This document shows, one piece after another, positions 10,321 through 22,950 of a stretch of 64,000 bases of DNA (positions are counted from its first letter, which is position 1; each line of letters begins with the position of its first letter). The translations under genes were made by a program, and so were the position numbers. The DNA is from Hydrangea macrophylla (taxonomy: Eukaryota > Streptophyta > Magnoliopsida > Cornales > Hydrangeaceae): contig CM066991.1 in the NCBI GenBank assembly GCA_033977485.1, forward strand, positions 31,369,850-31,433,849. The letters run 5' to 3'. The notes under the pieces were generated by a model. It did not search any database. It saw nothing but the letters and a program-made list of their open reading frames with translations, and had not been told where the DNA came from.

Positions 10321-13300
10321 ATGCAATCATTCCTGATGCTGCAGGATATGAAGAAGGTGGTTGATGAAGATGGGTATGGAGGAACCCAATATGAAGAATG
10401 GCCAGAGCAGCAAGTCATGGAAGGTACTTTAACACTTTATAATCATCGCGTGAAAGTATTATTTGACACGGGTGCCTCACACTCTTTTATTGCTGCCAAA
10501 ATTCTTCCAAATGTACGTATATTACCTCAGAGGTTAGACGTAGTATTGAATGATGTCTCACCGTTAGGGGCTACTGTCGCAATAAAATATATATGCAAGA
10601 TTTTGCCCTGTACACCTAGAGAATCGGAATCTTCCAGCTAATTTGGTTGTCCTATCAATGAAGGAATTTGATGTGATATTAGGAATTGACTGGCTCACTA
10701 AATATCATGCTAAGTTGGACTGTGTTAAGAGGAGTATTACTTTTTCGGTATCTGGAGGTCAATCTTTCGAATTCCAGTGTAACCCTATGAGTGATACGTT
10801 CCTCACCAACTATTTAGAAAACATCAAGGCGATGAGTACAGAAGTGGTTATCTCTTCGATACCCATAGTCAAAGACTTTGAGGATGTTTTTCAGGATATC
10901 TCTGGGTTACCACCTAAGAGAGAGATAGATTTCTGCATCGATCTAGTACCTAACACTATCCCGATATCCAAGGCACCTTACAGAATGGCTCCTACAGAAA
11001 TGCTGGAACTAAATAAACAAGTTCAAGAACTTGAAGATCTGGGATTTATACGTCCAAGTTCATCACCCTGGGGAGCACCAGTGTTATTCGTAAAGAAGAA
11101 GGACGAATCGTTTCGACTGTGCATCGACTATAGAGAGTTGAACAAAGTCACCATCAAGAACAAGTATCCTCTGCCCCGAATAGATGATCTGTTTGATCAA
11201 TTGCAAGGTGCTATGATCTTTTCCAAGATAGATCTACGATCAGGATACCATCAGTTACTCGTACGTCCCGAGGATGTACCAAAGATAGCTTTCAGAACAA
11301 GGTACGGTCACTATGAGTTTTTGGTAATGTCGTTTGGATTAACTAATGCCCCGGATGTGTTCATGGATCTGATGAACAGAGTGTTCAGGCCTTACTTAGA
11401 TCAATTCATCATTGTCTTCATTGATGACATCTTGATCTATTCAAAGACCAAGGAAGAACATGAGCAACACTTGGGAATCGTAATGCAGACACTTTAGAGT
11501 CATCACTTATATGCGAAGTTCAGTAAGTGTGAGTTTTGGCTACATGAGGTAAAATTTCTAGGGCATATGGTCTCACAACAAGGAATCACCGTAGATTCAT
11601 CAAAGACTGATGCTGTTTTAAATTAGACTCGACCAACCAATCCTACAGAAGTCAGAAGTTTTCTTGGACTCGCAGGTTATTATCGGAGATTCGTAGAAGG
11701 ATTTTCAAAGATAGCAGTTCCTCTAACTGGTTTGACTAAGAAGGATGTGAAGTTCGAATGGAATGATAAGTGAGAACAGGCTTTTCAGGAATTGAAAGCA
11801 AGGCTCACCACAGCACCAGTATTAGCAATATAAAGAGATGGCGAGAAGTTCTCTATTTTCAGTGATGCATCGTATCAAGGATTGGGATGTGTACTTATGC
11901 AAGACGGCAAGGTTATTGCATATGGTTCAAGGCAGTTGAAGCCAAATAAACTAAACTACCCAACTCACGACCTAGAATTGGCAGCAGTAGTATTTGCTCT
12001 CAAGATCTGGAGGCACTATCTATATGGAGAGAAGTTTGATTTGTTCTCCGATCGCAAGAGTTTGAAGTATTTGTTTACTCAGAAGGAGCTGAACATGAGA
12101 CAACGTCCTATGACTTTACATTAGAGTACCACCCTGGTAAAGCTAATGTAGTCGCAGACGCCTTAAGTCGGAAACCTCGAGGTATAGTTGTATCTCTTAT
12201 GGTTAGAGAATGGAAAGCCTTGGAAACTATAGTTGAATTCGATGTTCAGGTTTCTATAGAGGGTGAAGGACAACACTTTGGATGTCTTGTAGTGCAACCG
12301 ACACTTATAAATCGTATTTTGGAAGCTCAACAGAAAGACGCCGATCCTCAACTATGGTTTCAGAAAATGTCGGCAAAGGACCCAGAGAAATGGAAAATTA
12401 GGACCGATGGAACACTCCGGTGCAGAGATAGATTATGTGTGACCAACACGGATGGTCTAAGGAAGGATATTCTTGAAGAAGCTCACAGATCAAGATTGAC
12501 AGTTCACCCAGGAGGAACTAAAATGTATAAGGATCTAAAGAGAAATTTCTGGTGGGAAGGAATGAAAAGGGACGTAGCCGAGTTTGTGTCTAAGTGTTTG
12601 ACTTGTCAACAAGTGAAAACTGAACATCAAAGACCCTTAGGACTTTTGCAACCCCTACCTGTTCCAGGTTGGAAGTGGGAACACATAACGATGGATTTTG
12701 TTGTTGGATTGCCCCGAACACAACAACACCACGATGCTATTTGGGTGATTGTGGATCGTTTGACGAAGTCCGCTCATTTCATTGCTTATAGCATGACTTA
12801 TCCAGCGGAGAAGATGAGTAGAATGTATCTTCAACAAGTTGTACGACTGCACGGAGTACCGGTGTCTATCGTATCAGATCGCGATTCACGGGTTACTTCA
12901 GGATTCTGGGAAAGTCTTCAAGAAGCTTTGGGAAACTCATTAAGTTTAAGTACTGCTTTTCATCCACAGACCGATGGACAGACCGAACGCACCAATCAAG
13001 TTATGGAGGATATGCTCAGGGCCTGTGTTATAGACTTTGAAAGTTCGTGGGAAACACACCTTCCATTGATAGAATTTGCTTATAACAATAGTTACATTCA
13101 AGTATAGGAATGGCTCCATTCGAAGCATTGTATGGACGACCGTGTCGATCCCCGCTCTGTCGGGCAGAGATTGGAGATAAAGAACTGTTAGGGCCAGACT
13201 TGGTTAGCGAAACCAACGAGAAGATAGCAGTTGTGAAAGAGATGATGCGTACCGCACAGAGTAGACAGAAGAGCTACGCCGATAAGCATAGAAAGGATAA

Positions 13301-13735
13301 AGAGTTCACTGTTGGAGATCACGTACTTTTGAAAGTTTCACCAATCCGTGGAGTAGTTCGATTTGGTCAGAAGAGAGGTAAGTTGTCACCTCGTTTCATT
13401 GGACCATTTGAGATACTGGAACACGTTGGGAATGTAGCTATCGACTCGCGTTGCCACCAAAGATGTCTGGGGTGCACAATGTCTTCCATATCAGTATGTT
13501 GAGGGAATACAAGGGACATCCTTCCCACGCTATTGATTTCAACGACATTGAGATCCATGAGAATGTCACCAACAGGGAGAGACCTACATGCATTCTGGAT
13601 CACAGTATAAAGAAGCTGCGGAACAAGGATATTCCTCTAGTGAAAGTTCAGTGGAAGCATCACGATGAGAATGAAGCGTCTTGGGAATTGGAGTCAGAAA
13701 TGAGAACTAAGTACCCGGAGTTGTTTCAAGAATAG
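10321..13735 (+). pseudogene. pol: pol of element B: protease, RT, RNase H, integrase, chromodomain (nonfunctional)
   Basis: The protease active site is FDTGASHSF near 10465. A frameshift near 10641 leads into RT (10643-11497) with [18 protein letters not shown] and the catalytic FIDDILIYS. Stops follow at about 11496, 11624, 11771 and 11831. RNase H ([23 protein letters not shown]) ends in a net 22-bp deletion near 12103 relative to element E. Integrase (12199-13107) keeps the HHCC finger ([23 protein letters not shown]) and the DDE residues ([24 protein letters not shown]). Another frameshift lies near 13105. The C-terminus (13451-13735) has a chromodomain-like LVKVQWKHHDENEASWELE. Reading frames change at least four times. 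Confidence 0.93.
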
Positions 13736-13761
13736 TCAACTTAGATTTCGGGGCGAAATCT

Positions 13762-13779
13762 CTTTTAAGGGGGGAGTGA
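13762..13779 (+). promoter_or_regulatory. polypurine tract of element B
   Basis: TTTTAAGGGGGGAGTGA lies directly before the 3' LTR start TGTAGCAACC. The upstream GATTTCGGGGCGAAATC palindrome (13745-13761) also occurs before the 3' LTR of element E at 62891-62907. Confidence 0.75.
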
Positions 13780-16700
13780 TGTAGCAACCTGTATTTTCGC
13801 GCCCCTAATAATAAATAAGAAATGTCAGTTTTTATTTATTTACTTTATATTAAATCTAGTTGTTGTATTATGTGTATGAATAAATAATAACTATGTTGTT
13901 ATACGTAAATACAATGCCATTTTATTTACTACGATGTATTGTTTTTATAGTGATTCTATTTCTATAAAAGAAAATTTCTTATGTTGATTTATTATAATTA
14001 TATGACATTAATTTTGTGACCGTTAGTAATTTTATTTAAATTAATTATGCTTAAGACTACGCCCCTAAGTTACCCTATAATTTGGGATTAAAACTATTAA
14101 TAAAATATTAATCACGTTGATTACATTTTTAGTCCCTAAAATTTATTTGGGGTATTTTTTTAGACTACCCGGACCAACCTAACTGAACTAACTGATCAAA
14201 CCGATTTAACCAAACTAGAAGTATTACTTTTGCAGACTGATTGGACGCAATCAATCACAACTGCTGTAATCCTATCTTGATGATCATTATGTTGCAACTT
14301 GCAACTAAATGATTCAAAATCATTGATTGAAGCTGTATATATCAACATACAGGCTTTAGCATTTCTCACTAATACACTAGCAATACACACACTTTGCAAA
14401 ACATATTTTTTCACTTACAGTAAGTTTTCAAGCTCTCCATGGCCTTCCTCTCAAGCTCTTCCTCCTCCATTTGATCATCTCTCAACTCAATCACACTCAA
14501 GCACATATTCTGGGAATCTAAGTGTATCACAGCAGAATATAACATCACAGTAAATGCTAGGAGCTCCATAGCCATTGAAACTAAGCTCGGAGTATATTTC
14601 GGAATTTTCGTCATTTTTTCGGCAAGGCACACAGCCCAAACCAACGCTCGGTGAGTCTCTCGAACCCACTTATAATGTAGTATTTGTCATTACACACAAG
14701 CCTAGGGTATCGAAACTATGTATAGACGCCTATATATGTATATATAGCCATGGAGGTCCAAAATTAGCGGTACCGAAAATGTTAACGGAAACAAATTCTG
14801 TAAATTGGAAATGAAAGTATATGGTCCCATTAAGTTCCCCTATAAACAGTTTGTTAATTGGTTGAGTTCTTGACCCTCAAAAGTGGAATTTCGTTTTTGC
14901 CATGGATATAGAAATCTGGAAATTTTAAAGTAAAATTCAGGATATATAATGTAGATTTTTGGAATCCTTGCAAAAAATCGAGCAACTTTCATATAGGACT
15001 CGTCGCAATCCGATAATTAACGAGAAAGATATAGTAACTTTAGAATTCTTAAAATAAAAGTGTTGTCAAACAGGCCCTTAACAAGAGTTGCAGAAATTTT
15101 GTGGAGAAGATGATGCATTGTTAATTAGGCTGATTTTCGTAGTATTTAAATATTTAATTCTGGTAGCTTATTAGTAAAGCGTAAGTTGGCAGAATGTTTA
15201 CTGGGTTGTTTTCTAACCTAGAGGTCAGGTGTTCAACTCTTGTAAGTTATAAATTAGTCATATCTTTTTTGATACATGGATTTAGTTAAGTATTTAATTT
15301 TGGTGATTTATTGAGTATAACACATGTTGGCAGAATGGTTACTAGGTTGTTTTCGAACTTAGAGGTTAGGGTTTCAACCCTTGTAATTTACATATTAGTT
15401 ATGTTTTTTTTTTTACATGGATAATAAAATTTATAAATACTTTTTTTAAATGAGAATAATTCCTAATTCATGTTTTAAATTATTATAATATATTTTATTT
15501 CGAAAATGATATTAAATAATATTTATTATTTTATGAAAATTTTCTTGGTAATGCTAAATTATATTTATTATTTATTTGTGTTAAATAAATGATAAATTAA
15601 TTACTATGTATAAAATGAGTATTAAAAATACTTATTGACTCTATTAAATTCTATATTATTGTTCACATGTTGGAGGTCATTTTATATAGTTTTGTAATTT
15701 ACCAATTTATAAAACAAGAACTTGGTATTTTTAATAAATTAATTAGTGGTTATTAAATTAGTATTTTAATTATTTCAAATGCTTATGATACTTCCAAAGT
15801 CTTGGAAAAATAGAGGAAAGTATATTTTGATGTGTTGTCTTTATTAAAAATAATGTCAAAGCATGTACCCTATACTTTTATGTATTTGTGTCATTAAGAA
15901 GGGCCTCATGGCTAAATTTATATGCTAGTTTTATCTTCTGAAATTTGTACTAAAAATTTCTATGACTCCTAAAATTACGCCGTCAGCTTCCTAAAATCAA
16001 ACTGAGATAATTGGTTTACTTGATGATAATTACGAGTTTAAACAACCACTGCCCTGTTAAAGAAAATAGTAAATAGAATAAGTTACACATTGCATAGTCG
16101 AGTTGGCATTTATGGAAATGGGTCGTTGGTCAGCATATATGTTGTGAGAATGTCTCGGGACGGGTAACCTAAATTATCCCAGGCCACTTGAGATACGGTA
16201 GGTTAATTAAGAAGGATTGAGCACAGACCGCTTTTGATACGGTAGGTCAATCAGAGTCTTGTGATAGCCTTAATTATTCCAGGCCGCTTCAGATACGGTA
16301 GATTAATTAAGAGGGCTGAGCCCAGGCCGCTTTTGATACGGTAGGTCTGTCTGGTGGTAGCTTTAAATTATTCCAGGCCACTTCAAATGTGGTAGATTAA
16401 TTAAAGCATTCCACAGGTTATTGTAACCTTGAACGTCTAGGTATGTCCCGGCCAACTTAAAGACGGTAGGCTTATCGACAGACCTTCTAAACTAACGGCA
16501 TTGTACCGGATGGTTCTAGGTGAACCGAATGAGTCAAGAAATTGTGATCGAGATAAAAGAGTCAGTGAGATGAGATGGTCTTATTGTGCATGCACGGTCT
16601 TAATTATTCATTACTCAAGCTGTTATTAATTATTATCATGCGATGATTGGAATAATGGATTAATCGTACCCTAAGATACCAGACATTTATAATAACTGTT

Positions 16701-17131
16701 AATGTACTTTTATATACATTGCTTGTGTGTTCGTTATACTCACTCGGCTTTCATTAGCTGATGACTTTATTTTGTCCTGAACATCCAAAATGTTCAGGAA
16801 ATGATTATGCAGGGCAATATGATTATGCCAGCTAGAGGAGCCTACATCACTACTTTTATAATTTAAATAAAGTTGTAATAATGATATGGGTAATGCTTTT
16901 GATTTGAATAAGGCGTTTGTGCCTTAGGGATGTTTTATTATAGGACAATGTAATATCATTTCAAGTTGTAATATGTTTAATATTAACTTCCCTGTTGCTT
17001 TATATTACTTTGTTTTCTGGTACATGTTAAGCTAAGTACAGGACAAGCGATCCATCAACTGTCATGACCTACGGGTCCAAAACGGAAATGAAAAAAAAGA
17101 TTTCCTTATTTTGCTACGCCGGGGCGTGACA
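13780..17131 (+). mobile_element. 3' LTR of element B (3352 bp)
   Basis: It is the partner of 5277-8265 and ends GGGGCGTGACA before the TSD AATTC. It is about 363 bp longer because of a block at about 15176-15560 that includes a 141-bp tandem duplication. TATA-like TGTATATATC is at 14334-14343 and the hairpin array at about 16165-16480. The substitutions between the two LTRs are numerous compared with those of element F, so B is clearly older. Confidence 0.95.
15176..15560 (+). repeat. 141-bp tandem duplication with tRNA-like promoter motifs, only in 3' LTR B
   Basis: Two copies start TTGGCAGAATG at 15186 and 15327, 141 bp apart. Each contains an A-box-like TGGCAGAATGGTT and, about 45 bp on, a B-box-like GGTTTCAACCC or GGTGTTCAACTC. 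About 150 bp of A/T-rich sequence follows. The 5' LTR has one hybrid copy at about 6677-6700, after which the next similarity is GTTAAATAAATGA. The motifs suggest a tRNA-derived SINE fragment, but this is tentative. Confidence 0.5.
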
Positions 17132-17136
17132 AATTC

Positions 17137-17767
17137 GGGCGTTAGCATATGCGTCTTTACGAATTTCTTCAAGCTAACTTAATTGTAATTTTCTTAAAAT
17201 TTCTCCCACTTCAATATTATAATTTAAACTCCTAATAGCCCAATATGCCTTATGTTCTAATTCTACTGGTAGGTGAAAAGCTTTTCCATAGACAAGTTTA
17301 TATGGAGACATTCTCAAATGGGTCTTATAAGTAGTTCTATATGCCCATAAAGCATCTGTTAATTTTGAAGATCAGTCTTTACGATAAGAATTCACAATTT
17401 TTTCGAGAATATGTTGAATTTGCCTATTAGCTAATTCAGCTTGTCCATTTGTTAGTGTATGGTATGCAGTTGACACCTTATGGGTCACTTCATACCTTTT
17501 CATTAACTTTTCAAATGGTGTGTTACAGAAATGAGTTCCTTGATCACTTATTTTTGCTTTTGGAGTTCCAAATCGAGAAAGTATATTATCTTTTAAAAAT
17601 GCAATAACTGTACGCTGATCATTCTTTCTTGTAAGAATAGCTTCTACCCATTTTGAAACATATTTGACTACTAATAATATATATTCATATTGGCAAGATA
17701 GAGGAATAGGTCCCATAAAGTCAATGCCCCAACAATCAAATATTTCAATTGTAATTATAGGGGTCAT
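17137..17767 (-). pseudogene. Athila-like integrase core (nonfunctional)
   Basis: On the minus strand 17767-17372 encodes the integrase catalytic core with its three acidic positions: GIDFMGPIPL (Asp), KISDQGTHF (Asp) and NGQAELANRQ (Glu). VVKYVSKWVEA is the usual Athila VVDYVSKWVEA with one change. The frame ends RKD-stop where SSKLTDALWAYRT follows, so Trp has become TGA. The remainder reaches the B insertion at 17132 and resumes at 5276. This enzyme would join element DNA to the host chromosome, but it is broken here. Confidence 0.85.
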
Positions 17768-17779
17768 TGGTATTTGATT

Positions 17780-19504
17780 TCATTTTGTAATACTGCCCAA
17801 CATTTGGCAGCGGTTATAAGCCTTACAATATAAATATGAATCTTTAAATAGAGTTGGCCAATATAAACCACTTTGTAAAATTTTTATGGCAGTTACTCGA
17901 GAAGAAAAATGTCCTCCACAAAAGGACGAATGACACATGAAAAGTACATTTTTTATTTCTTCATTAGGAACACATTTTCTAATTACCTGATCAGCACAAT
18001 ATTTAAACAGATATGGGTCATCAAAGTAGAAATGCCTAGCAATAGCTAGCAATCTCTTTTTATCTGATGATGACCAATTGCTTGGTATTTTTCCAGTTAC
18101 TAAATAATTAACAAGATTAGCATACCATGGCAAGGAAGTCACAGAAAATAACTGTTCATCAGGAAAAGAGTTTTGAATAGGTAGGGGTTCACTGGTATTA
18201 TTCTCAAAAGTGAGGCGGGATAAGTGATCAACTACCACATTTTTTACTCCTTTTTTGTCTTTAATTATTAAGTTAAATTCCTGTAGTAGGAGTATCCACC
18301 TTATAAGCCTAGGCTTAGTGTCTTTATTTGAAAGTAGGTATTTCAGTGCTGAATGGTCCGTAAAACAGACAATAGGAGAACCAATCATGTATTGCCTAAA
18401 TTTATTAAAGGCGAATACCACAGCTAGGAATTCTTTTTTCAGTAGTTAAGTAGTTCATTTGAGCACTATCCATAGTTCTACTAGCGTAGTATATAACTGA
18501 TGCCTTTTTATCCCTTCTTTGCCTTAGGATAGCTCCAATGGAAAAGTTGCTTGCATCACACATTAATTCAAATGGCAAGCTCCAATCAGGAGATTGCATA
18601 ATAGGTGGAGTAGCGAGATGCTCTTTTAATTGCTCAAAGGAGTTTTGACATTCTTTAGTCGATTCAAAAGGTATGTCTTTGGCCAATAATTGACATAAAG
18701 GTCTAGAAATAGTACTAAATTTTTTTATGAATCGGCGATAAAAACCTGCATGTCCTAAGAATGAACGGATGTCTTTTACAATCTTGGGAATAGGTAAATT
18801 AGCTATAAGATCTATTTTGGCTTTGTCTACTTGTATCCCATTTTCAGAAATAATTTGTCCTAAAACAATACCTTTAGTGACCATAAAATGACATATTTTC
18901 GAATTCAAAACTAAACTTTTTACCTCACATCTCTGGAGAACTTTCTGAAGATTGCTAAGGCAATCATCGTAGGATTTTCCAAAAATTGAAAAATCATACA
19001 CAAAAACTTCCAAATTCTTTTCTACCATATCATTGAAAATACTTAGCATACACCTTTGAAAGGTCGCAGATGGGTTGCAAAGACCAAAGGGCATTCGGCT
19101 ATAGGCGAAAGTTCCAAATGGACATGTGAAAGTAGTTTTTTTTTTATCTTCTAGTGCGATCTCTCTTTGATTGTAACCACTATAACCATCTAGAAAATAG
19201 TAATACTTCTGGCCCACTATTCTTTCTAACATTTGATCCATAAAAGGTAAAGGATAGTGATTCTTACAGGTTATAGCATTGATTTTCTGTAGTCTATGCA
19301 TACACGCCATCCAGTAATGACACAAGTGGGAATTAATTCTCCCTTTAAATTCGGAACAACTATAATTCCTGCTTTCTTTGACACAACTTGTGTTGGACTT
19401 ACCCATTTACTGTCGGATATTGAATATATAATGCCCATGTCGAGTAGCTTGAGAACTTCCTTCTTAACTACTTCTTGCATAATAGGATTAAGTCTTCTTT
19501 GCAT
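17780..19504 (-). pseudogene. Athila-like reverse transcriptase, RNase H and integrase zinc finger (nonfunctional)
   Basis: RT begins in 19504-19271 with the Athila signature ISDSKWVSPTQVVSKK and CIDYRK. A frame change near 19285 leads to 19406-18405 (HYPLPFMDQMLERI, DGYSGYNQ, MPFGLCNPSATFQRCM). The catalytic motif reads EVFVYDFSIFG where FVDD is expected, so the first catalytic Asp is Tyr. RNase H starts with MCDASNFSIGAIL and changes frame near 18420, continuing in VFAFNKFRQYMIGS and TDHSALKYLL. The HHCC finger is at the end (CHSSFCGGHFSS, YCKAYNRCQ). Two frameshifts and a lost catalytic residue rule out activity. Confidence 0.9.
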
Positions 19505-19529
19505 TTTTCTTGAGATTTTAGCATTATCT

Positions 19530-20126
19530 TCAAAATATATATTGTGAGTGCATCTTGAAGGACTTATTCCTTTTATGCTTCAGAAGCATAAAAGTGCCAT
19601 TAGTTGGAAAAATAAATTTGTCAACTTTGACAAGAACATTTTCCAAAATTCCTCGCGGGTATTTTGTAGATCTATCAGCAAGTTGTAATACCATGCGAGT
19701 AGGCTTTAGATCACCTAATCCAAGCTGTTGATAAACAGAATAAGGAAGCAAGTTTACACTAGCTCCTAAGTCAAGGAGTGCGTGATTAATTTTATGATTT
19801 CCAATAATACACGATATTGTTGGTGTACCTAGGTCTTTAAATTTTGTTGGTAAATTATGTTGTATAATGGAATTAATTTCTTCTACGAAGTCAGCAGAAT
19901 ATGCATCCTTTCTTACATTTTACGTACGTTTGACAGTACACAAATCTTTTAAAAATTTTGCATAAGCAGGTACATGATTAATCGCATCTAAGAGAGGAAT
20001 ATTAATATGCACTTGTTTAAATAATTCTAAATATTCTTGATTCTTAGTATTTTGGTGTCTTCTTAAACATTGTGGATAAGGAATTTGAGTAGAATATTCA
20101 GGAGTTTCCTCAGTTTCTTTTTCCAC
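19530..20126 (-). pseudogene. Athila-like gag-protease linker and protease (nonfunctional)
   Basis: The linker (20126-19920) contains PYPQCLRRHQNTKNQEYLEL and LDAINHVPAYAKFLKDL, typical of the region before Athila protease. The protease active site, on the minus strand near 19760-19790, reads LLDLGASVNLLP. DLGAS is the usual Athila form of the aspartic protease motif. The product continues PYSVYQQLGLGDLKPTRMVLQLADRS. Frame changes separate linker and protease. Confidence 0.8.
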
Positions 20127-20348
20127 TGGTGAATCAGTTGTTTCATTTCTTGAGAAATTTGTTGTTTTTAAAAGGTTTCAATTTCAATTTCATTATCACT
20201 TTTATCTTCATCTATTTCTTCCTCAATTTCTAGCATAACATCATCCTTATTTATATGCTCAATTTCTTCTAAAGAAGGTGAAATTTCTTGTCCAACAGCC
20301 TTACCACTTCTTAGTACAATTATAGCTTTTACTTATTCATGTTGACTA

Positions 20349-21807
20349 TTACCCAGAAGTTGAGGGATCTCCCTGTGGTTGTCCCCTTGGATTAGGTTGT
20401 GGTTGGGCAGGAAAAATGCATTTTCCTTTAGAATCGTGTTGATTGTTAATCATATTCACAGATGTTTGTAGTTTTCCCATGATTTGTATTAATTGTTGCA
20501 TCATAGACTGTAAATGTTCTTCTTGTACTTTCTTGTGCGGAGGCACATAAACATTAGAATTTTGCTATGTATTAGGATATATATTTTGTGTTTGTTAAAA
20601 TTGAGGTGGAGGAGGTGAATACGATTGATTATTTTGAAGAGGATATTGTTGAGGTTGAAATTGTATAACAACTTCTTTGGAATACATATGATTTGGAGGA
20701 TTTCTCCAGTTAGACTGGTATGAATTACCATAGAAGTTTTGAGGACCCCTATAATTATTCACAACATTTATCTCTGCTGTAGCAATTTTTTGAAAATTTG
20801 AACTGTTAGGACATTCATTCGTAGGATGTCCTAACATATGACAGTTGTCACAAATGTCTCTTTTCTTCTTAGGTGGATTATTTTTTTCTACTGTTATAGC
20901 TTCCACTTTACGTACTAATTCTTCATATTTCAATGTTAATTCATCTTCTGATTGTAATTGGTATAAACTTTTAGCTTTTTCCGTCCTACCAATTTCTTCT
21001 GTTTCCCACTGGGAAGTATTTTCTCCAAGCCAATCAAAGTATGATTCAGCTTTGTCAGCAATTTTACTCAAAAATTCTCCTTGACACATAGTTTCAACTA
21101 ATTTCTTTGATTTTGGTTCCAGTCCTTCATAAAAGAAATTAATTAGATGCCATTTTTCAAAACCATGATGTGGACAAGCTACCAGGAGATCTTTAAAACG
21201 TTCCCAAACTTCAGGGAATGGTTCTTTTTCTTTTTGAGTAAAAAGCTTAATTTGACGCATCATGCTCTTAGTTAAGTTTTTAGGATAAATTTTTTTTAGA
21301 AATGCTTCATTCATATCATGCCATGAAGTTATAGATCCAGGACAGAGAGATAAAAGCCAAGCTTTAACTTTGTCTTTTAAAGAAACAGGAAAAATCTTAA
21401 GACAAATTATTTCAAAAGGATAGCTTTGATCAGAGAACGTACTACAGACTTCTTCAAATTCACGAATATGTAAATAAGCATGTTCTGACCTCATTCCATG
21501 AAAAGTTGGTAAGAGTGGAATCATGCCTTGTCTAAAGTGAAAAGTTGCTGTATGTCTAGGCAAAGTGATGCAAGAAGGAGTGATGTTTTGTTCTGGGGTA
21601 AATAAATCACGTAAAGAACATTGTTCATGTTCTGGTAAAATAAATTGTGGTATATTTTTTCCCATTTTCACTATGAGCATCATCAGCTATTCCTTCTATA
21701 TCTTCAATTTCAGCCATGATTCTAGGATACTGTATACTAGATGAATCACTAGAAATATTAGAATTATGTGGTACTTGATATAAAGCTTCAGTAGTATCTA
21801 AGGACAT
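20349..21807 (-). pseudogene. gag: Athila-like gag (frameshifted)
   Basis: The N-terminus (21807-21625: MSLDTTEALYQV) shifts frame near 21665 into 21683-20595, 362 codons. That part has the conserved retrotransposon gag segment (LKIFPVSLKDKVKAWLLSL, WERFKDLLVACPHHGFEKW, LINFFYEGL) and an intact zinc knuckle CDNCHMLGHPTNEC (CX2CX4HX4C). The Gln/Pro-rich C-terminus changes frame again (20546-20349, MPPHKKVQEEHLQSMMQQLI). Gag packages element RNA. The lost frame means this copy makes no normal product. Confidence 0.88.
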
Positions 21808-22170
21808 ATGAAGTAAAAGAAAAACTAAGTTTTAAAAATATTATTATAATTAATATTATTTATAGCTTAAAAAAAAACTCTTTTTTTATATTATATTTTA
21901 TATATATATTTTAGAAGATAGGTTTATATATGTATATAAATGTATGCTTTTTTTTAGAAGGCAGATAAGTACATACTTATAAATATATATTTATATATCT
22001 TTCACAAGGAAAAACTATATATAGTTTATTATTATTATTATTATTTATGTTGTCATTTTCTTAAAAAGAAAACTAAATTATTTATAAAGTAGAATAAGTA
22101 TATATGTAGATATAGATATAGTGGGAGAAATAATTTTATACCTAACTTTATTTATTTATATTTTTTTAAC

Positions 22171-22191
22171 CGTTCCCCCGCAACGGCGCCA
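22171..22191 (-). promoter_or_regulatory. primer binding site of the Athila-like element
   Basis: Read on the minus strand the site is TGGCGCCGTTGCGGGGGAAC, preceded by the spacer AGTTTT after the LTR end GTCGTCA. It is one change from the Athila-type PBS TGGCGCCGTTGCCGGGGA, attributed in the literature to tRNA-Asp. Confidence 0.85.
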
Positions 22192-22829
22192 AAAACTTGA
22201 CGACATCCTATTGACACGTTTTCTTATCAACACCCAAGTGTAGGTGATCGTACAAGTAATACAGTTCTGGAAGACTAGGTCGAACTTACAGGGAACGGAA
22301 AATAATTTTATAAAGATAGGCTGTAACTATTTTGTTCCAAGCAAAGAAAATAAAAGATGATGGATTTTTGGAGCTTTTATTAAACTACTAGTTTTTTTAT
22401 TTTCGCAATAAAACTAATTAAAAGCTATTTTTTTAATAATAGTTTATGGTAAAGATTTTAACAGTGCAAAATAAATTTACTAAGACACTAGTAAGAAAAG
22501 GAAGGAAAATAGATAAAAGCTAGATTTTCATGAGATAAATTATTTGGATTTTATTATAGCGAAAGATAGAAATATATAAATATTTAAGCAATGTTATTAA
22601 AAACAGGAAATATTAATTAACTAGGAAGAAATGATTTAAAGGAATTGGGAATATGCAAAACCAACACTAGATCCCACAACTTTTGTGCATTTGAAAAGGA
22701 TTTGGCATTTAAGACCGCAGAGTCATTCTTTATTTGAAAATAAACTTTCACTAGTCGGGGTCATATCAAGTGTGTCAGGTTTGATATGAAACGACGTCGT
22801 GGTATAAAGAAAAATAAAAAGGCAATTGG

Positions 22830-22950
22830 GCAGCAGCCTGGTTCGAACTGTGACCTGCCGCGGACGTGGGTTATTCGGCGCCCAGTCCCCACCACTCTGC
22901 CACTACACAATTGTCTGTCCATTAATGGGTAGAAATATGTATACACATAT
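22830..22950 (-). repeat. tRNA-like or SINE-like segment
   Basis: On the minus strand an A box TGGCAGAGTGG (22902-22892) is followed after 42 bp by a B box AGTTCGAACC (22849-22840). This is the internal pol III promoter layout of tRNA genes and SINEs. Local GC content (GGGCGCCGAATAACCCACG) contrasts with the A/T-rich LTR around it. A CCTTTTTATTTTTCTTTA stretch follows. A full cloverleaf was not found, so a SINE head or decayed tRNA gene is more likely than a working tRNA. Confidence 0.5.

Larger units (their letters stand above)
5277..17131 (+). mobile_element. complete Tekay-like Ty3/gypsy chromovirus, element B (11,855 bp)
   Basis: Two LTRs (5277-8265 and 13780-17131) flank PBS, extra ORF, gag, protease, RT, RNase H, integrase and a chromodomain-like C-terminus. 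The TSD AATTC is perfect (5272-5276 and 17132-17136). The target is the integrase gene of the Athila-like element. Domain order protease-RT-RNase H-integrase-chromodomain and the initiator-Met PBS place it with plant chromoviruses; the RT is closest to Tekay/Del types from memory. Frameshifts, a 22-bp net deletion and many stops show the copy is dead. Confidence 0.95.

Noticed and set aside
22761..22946. Functional tRNA gene
   Set aside because: Only A and B boxes are convincing; acceptor and anticodon stems could not be formed.
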